A stretch of DNA of 64,000 nucleotides from Chytridium lagenaria (Eukaryota > Chytridiomycota > Chytridiomycetes > Chytridiales > Chytridiaceae), in assembly GCA_025449115.1 (NCBI GenBank), contig JAHLKC010000013.1, forward strand, positions 91,001 through 155,000, read 5' to 3'. The translations under genes were made by a program, and so were the position numbers. Positions 60,401 through 64,000 of the stretch are shown piece after piece. Each line of letters starts with the position of its first letter. The stretch's first letter is position 1. The notes beneath the pieces are model-generated. The model worked only from the letters and a program-made list of their open reading frames with translations, was not told the DNA's origin and searched no databases.

Positions 60401-61828
60401 ATCAATTTTCGGCCGGTCCTTAACAACTCCAACTTTTACACTATCGGCCCAACCGATAAATAGAGTGTCGTCTGATTTCCAACACAAGTTACATCTAAAA
60501 AGATCCGCACGAGGGGATCCGGGAGGACGATCAATATATGCGAACTTCTGCTGGGCAGTAATGTCATATATTTTCACACCCTAGAAAAAGATGAAGACGA
60601 TTTAAAATCCAATATCCCCGAAGTCGACTTACAGCTTCATTAGCCCAAGCAATAAAGTTTCCTCGCCACCGAACCGTGTAGACAGGGCCCTCGCCCGAGT
60701 GTATAACTATATCTTTACTCCCAAACCAGCCCTTTCCAGAAAGGAGCAGCTCTTCGCCTGTCCCACCGCAAACAAACTGTCTTGTAGTTTTACGCGAATA
60801 CTCTGGTTCTAGAGCAATAGACTTCATCGGCCTTCGATGCTTATATGACGCGGTTTCGGTGCTGTACAGCGAATTGATAACAATTTTTCCTGAATCTTCT
60901 ATTAGCGTGTTTAATGAGCGATAAAATTACCGTCATCAGAAGCGCTAGCCACGTATTCTCCATTGGTGTCAATACTAATCTCATTGACAGTGGCTGAATG
61001 ACATTCAAAGCGCTTGACGTCGTTTCCATTTAAATCTAAAATATGGATAATGCCCCAATGTGTCCCAAGAGCCTTTTCAACATTAATTATTTCTCAAATA
61101 CGCGAAAACTCACAAGGAATCGATCGCTCACTGCCATTGTGCTCACTGCATCTTTTTTGAGAGTTTCACCCAGAGTTCCTGCAAGTCGCTGGTACTTCAA
61201 TTTGGGTTCCTCATCGGGGTCTTCATCCTCGTCTTCGTCTTCTTCGTCACCTTCATCGTCCTCGTCGTACTCATCCTCATCTTCATCCTCATCCTCTTCT
61301 CCATCACCAGCATCCTCGTCGTCCTGCTTTTCCTCTTCGTCTTCATCGTCCTCTTCGCTTTCATCTTCTCTCATCTCTTCCATGACCAGCTCTACCTCAG
61401 AGTTAAGCTTCATCTTGCCGTCAAATGTGGTGTTTTCCTCGCTTTTTCTCTTGTCTTCATAAACGTTTGAAAGAGCGGTCTCGTTATGGTGGTCAGGTAT
61501 CTCAGGGTTTCCAGAGTCATTCTTTAGTCTCACAGAGTTTTTAAAAGCCTCGTTTGTAGCTTCCGAAGAATGTACAGTCTTTAAAGCGTCCGCCTCGTGC
61601 TCATCGGCAGTCTCGTCAGAGCCCTTCTTAAAAGAGTCAGATCCCATAGTAATAATACGACGAGGTAAAGTCTACCTTTTGAGGCTCCTCTAAAGCAGTT
61701 GCGTCTTCAATTGTCTTCTCCAATGAATTCCTTTCTTCTTTCGCATGGTTTAGGTCTCCAGCGGCATCCTCATCATTAAGCATTTTATTCCCATCAGTGA
61801 GCCCATTCCCATGCTTAGGGTCAACCAT
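57411..61828 (-). CDS. VPS41: Vps41, HOPS tethering-complex subunit
   Basis: Vps41 is the HOPS subunit that binds Rab7/Ypt7 and AP-3 vesicles at the vacuole or late endosome. The start is ATG at 61828 (VDPKHGNGLTDGNKML). A 49-bp intron then joins EEPQK to KGSDETADEHEAD. A long Asp/Glu tract (about 61200-61380) precedes the family motif EPKLKYQRLAGTLGETLKKD and WD40 blades (AVSDRFLV, VEIHIVDF-like EIHIVDFDGEFIANDVLSLF near 60080). The alpha-solenoid includes ERARYEEALQAAEGA (59840) and KLEHAYEICENMDLVPEMVY (58690), with LLGKMGNNRRALALVIERLG. Near the end come LIRRIPDGLEIPGLRDALVK (58330) and LREGCQRILVNDAVELQESF, then a RING-like part: ICNICEAPG (58010), CNHLFSSPCLE (57930, one base short in a T run) and VCPLC (57570). 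The last ligand distance is unusually long, so the C-terminus is uncertain. Acidic N-termini are common in Vps41. Confidence 0.87.
57463..57897 (-). CDS. Possible small basic protein overlapping the VPS41 3' exons
   Basis: An ATG at 57897, a donor after 57860 and an acceptor before 57754 join into an exact 109-codon frame ending at 57463. It begins MGRPRFVRNKHKRRNGSFSK, then has LREASWSNLAHRFITAVETP, GGGLSELISQLGYENLRV and KSRADRARMQKRAGTVAF. It uses the same intron as VPS41 but a different frame. No family was recognised. Either this is a separate or overlapping gene, or it is the true frame of the VPS41 tail, or chance; the protein-like composition argues mildly against chance. Confidence 0.35.
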
Positions 61829-61887
61829 CAGCAGGCTTTCTTATGTAGAAATTTTGAGGTTCTCATCAATTGCATTTTCACCTTGTA
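61829..61887. promoter_or_regulatory. Short divergent promoter between VPS41 and SRP receptor beta
   Basis: About 59 bp separate the outward-facing start codons. The stretch includes CTTTCTTATG and TTGAGGTTCTC but no TATA box. Both genes act in membrane traffic, so co-expression is possible but not shown. Confidence 0.5.
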
Positions 61888-62914
61888 ATGGCGAAACCAT
61901 CCACTTTGGATGCTTTCTCGCATCTACCACCGCTCGCAGAGCTGATCGGAGGACCCTTTGTAGCTCTGGATGCATTTTTCGCTTCAATTCTCCCTGCATA
62001 TCTCCATATCAACAACGACCCTGCTTTGTCGGGCCTGCTTTTGTTGTGCTTTTTTTGTGGATCTTTATGTGTTGTTGCTTTGGGTAAGGCTTGCATATAT
62101 TTCTTCAATTCTAAACGAAAAACCCATGCTCTTAGCTTTGGCCTGGGGCCAGCTCCGTGGCTCTGGCTTAAGCGCTTCTCGGAATCAGGCCTTGATCGTT
62201 GGCCTGAATGATTCTGGGAAAACCTCGCTCTTTACTATCGTAAGAAGTCTATAGACTACAAAAACTTATGATTCATCAGCTTAGGTATGGGAAGCTATCC
62301 GCAACTCAGTCTTCCATGGAGGAGAACAGCGGCAGCTTTCGCCTTCATGACAGATGGCTCTGCATTGTATGTCCGCACTGTTTTTGTTGTGCAATTCCAC
62401 CTTAACCCGCGTAACAACATTAGACCGACGGCGAGCAGCAAAAGTCCAAGACTTTCAATTTATCGATATTCCTGGTCACGATAAGCTACGCTTTAAGCTC
62501 TTGGATTACCTGCCAAAAGCCAGAGGTGTTATCTTTCTAGTGGACGCCTCCACTTTTCAAAAGAAGATTAGAAGCGCTGCGGAGCTTCTTGCCGATATCC
62601 TTGGTGAGCGTAGCGTAGCAAAGGACGAAATTCCTATCGTTGTGGTTGTAATAAGCAGACGGCTTCTTGCTGTTCAAGATAGATTAAAGCTCTTTAGAGC
62701 TTAACTGTAAGATAACTGCTTTTTTTGCAGACTTTTTTTCATGGCTATTTACACTGTCTTGCATGATCGTATTCAGCGACCGAACAGCAGGTGTCGACAA
62801 CCAGGTACTGACGTACGCCATTGGAGTATAATCCCTTGAAGGAGTTCATTCTCATTCGATCAGCTTGAAACAGATTGAGTTTATAATTGAGTTGAAGACA
62901 TGCAGAGAGGAGCC
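61888..62914 (+). CDS. SRPRB: Signal recognition particle receptor subunit beta
   Basis: SR-beta is an ER-membrane GTPase that anchors the SRP receptor alpha subunit. The ATG at 61888 starts MAKPSTLDAFSHLPPLAELI. A membrane span, LSGLLLLCFFCGSLCVVALG, follows near 62040. After an intron the GTPase domain shows the P-loop ALIVGLNDSGKTSLFTI (62190), and after a second intron G3-region DFQFIDIPGHDKLRFKLLDY (62460) and ARGVIFLVDASTF (62530). The NKxD region near 62650 is broken (a frame change would give a VVVNKQ-like reading). A C-terminal stretch, SFSFDQLETD / KQIEFIIELK near 62850-62910, resembles the usual FxFDQLxxxVEF ending, so the gene probably continues to about 62914. The single-frame reading would otherwise end at 62704. 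Confidence 0.8.
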
Positions 62915-64000
62915 GAAGTGATGGAGAAAATAAGGAGTTCTCAACCTCTTGATGTTCTTCCAACAACTATGATTAAATTGCTGATGAATGATTTAAAATT
63001 GGTTTGCCTCAGACTGCATAGATGATTGAAAACCACGAATGACAATTACGTTAAGATCGCAAAATTATGAATCATAGTGTCGAGTTGTCGTTTGCGAGCT
63101 CATTGAGTTGGTGTTAAATACGGTAACAGATTGCGGAAAGGTTGGAAGCGTCGCAACCTGAGCTCTGCTCTTCCTTCTTGTAATGCACTTGGTTTTGTCC
63201 ACAGGGAGAGATGCTCTCCGTTGATCTGCTGGTGTTGTGCACCAACCTTCTTCTGGAGCTTTGTCCAGCGACTCTGTTATTCCTCCTTTCGAACAGAAAT
63301 GTAAATCCTCTTCGTCTGATAGCTTTTTGGATCACCACCGGTGTCTTCCAAGCCTTCCAAACCTCCACCCCACAGGCATCGCAACCACTCCAAACTGGTT
63401 TCGCCAAATCTGCGTTCCTCCTCCGTATAATCAAGGCCCCAATCCCCCATTACCCGGGTAGGGAAGAAAGATATCAGCCGTTAAGCGGATCGTATTCCCC
63501 ATGAAGGCCTCCATGACTCGGATGGTGATTTGTATGACAACATATTTCTTTAGTCTCAAACCGCCTTTGGGTCATGAACATTATATTGGCTGGCATTAGG
63601 ATTAGCATTTATACAATCACATCCTGCTGACAGTACCTTGAGGGTATTCAACGGGAAACATAATCGTCATGTATCACCCCCAAAAACCCTCCCTCAACGC
63701 CTCTCACAGTAAATGCCTGATGGATGTGAGAATCAACCAATTAATCCTACAAAAATCTTTACCACTCAAAAATGTATTCCTCCAAAGGTATAGCAACGAA
63801 TTCGGGGAGATGGATCGCCTGCAATCAGCAAACTCCTTCATCAAGCGCTTGACGGCAGGGCTTGGCCATTCTCAAAATATTCAAGAAAATGAAATGTACA
63901 ACATACTACTGTATTTTATGTAAACTTCATGTTGTATAAAAACAAATAAATTATTTTAATCGGTGGATGTGGATGCCCAGACTTCCCTTCTTTCCTTTTG
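62915..64000. other. Right edge, no confident gene
   Basis: A plus-strand Ser/Pro-rich frame at 63237-63461 (SSDSVIPPFEQKCKSSSSDS, then CVPPPYNQGPNPPLPG) looks like a possible exon, with ag upstream and gtaggg at its end. It cannot be tied to other exons. The minus-strand frame 63114-63434 and the plus frame 63669-63923 have no support. A gene extending beyond the window is possible. Confidence 0.35.

Noticed and set aside
61043..61462. Plus-strand poly-Ser protein
   Set aside because: It is the antisense of the VPS41 Asp/Glu tract.
1..64000. CRISPR arrays, rRNA operons, viral or bacterial gene islands
   Set aside because: No regularly spaced repeats, rRNA-like conserved blocks or intron-free foreign gene clusters were seen.

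Overview
The window is nuclear DNA of an intron-rich fungus, most likely an early-diverging zoosporic (chytrid-like) lineage. The fungal assignment rests on a GRAM-PH-GRAM-GT28 sterol glucosyltransferase of the Atg26 type, a Diaphanous-type formin, a RasGEF protein, Vps41 and Pho80-like cyclin boxes, with short GT-AG introns throughout. A CHASE-domain membrane protein and an LEA-like repeat protein point away from standard Dikarya, but the chytrid placement is inference. No rRNA, confident tRNA, CRISPR array or viral gene was seen.

Layout: (i) 0-6.5 kb: the end of a cyclin-box gene, a PP2C phosphatase, and a tightly divergent pair made of a METTL21-like methyltransferase and the DNA glycosylase NTH1. 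(ii) 6.8-11 kb: a long cyclin-box protein and a 1.17-kb terminal-inverted-repeat transposon with an 8-bp target duplication. (iii) 12-20 kb: an Hsp20 alpha-crystallin protein fused to LEA-like repeats, then ATG26. (iv) 21-35 kb: a C2H2 zinc-finger factor and three more cyclin-box genes separated by long AT-rich, microsatellite-rich stretches. (v) 35-53 kb, all on the minus strand: formin, a CHASE-domain receptor without an output domain, a non-canonical poly(A) polymerase, Rab GDI and a sixth cyclin-box gene. (vi) 54-63 kb: a RasGEF protein and VPS41 on minus, then SRP receptor beta on plus, divergent from VPS41.

Several genes concern membrane traffic and polarity (GDI, Vps41, SRP receptor beta, formin, RasGEF), but they look like ordinary housekeeping genes that happen to be neighbours. 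The distinctive features are six dispersed divergent cyclin-box paralogues in 64 kb, the Hsp20-LEA fusion, the orphan CHASE receptor, the TIR element, and a pervasive composition pattern in which the coding strand of an exon begins C-rich and ends G-rich.

Caution: many conserved genes need single-base corrections, often in homopolymers, to restore conserved motifs. This looks more like residual assembly indels than mass pseudogenisation. Exon edges are given precisely only where motif, splice site and frame agree; other boundaries are approximate.
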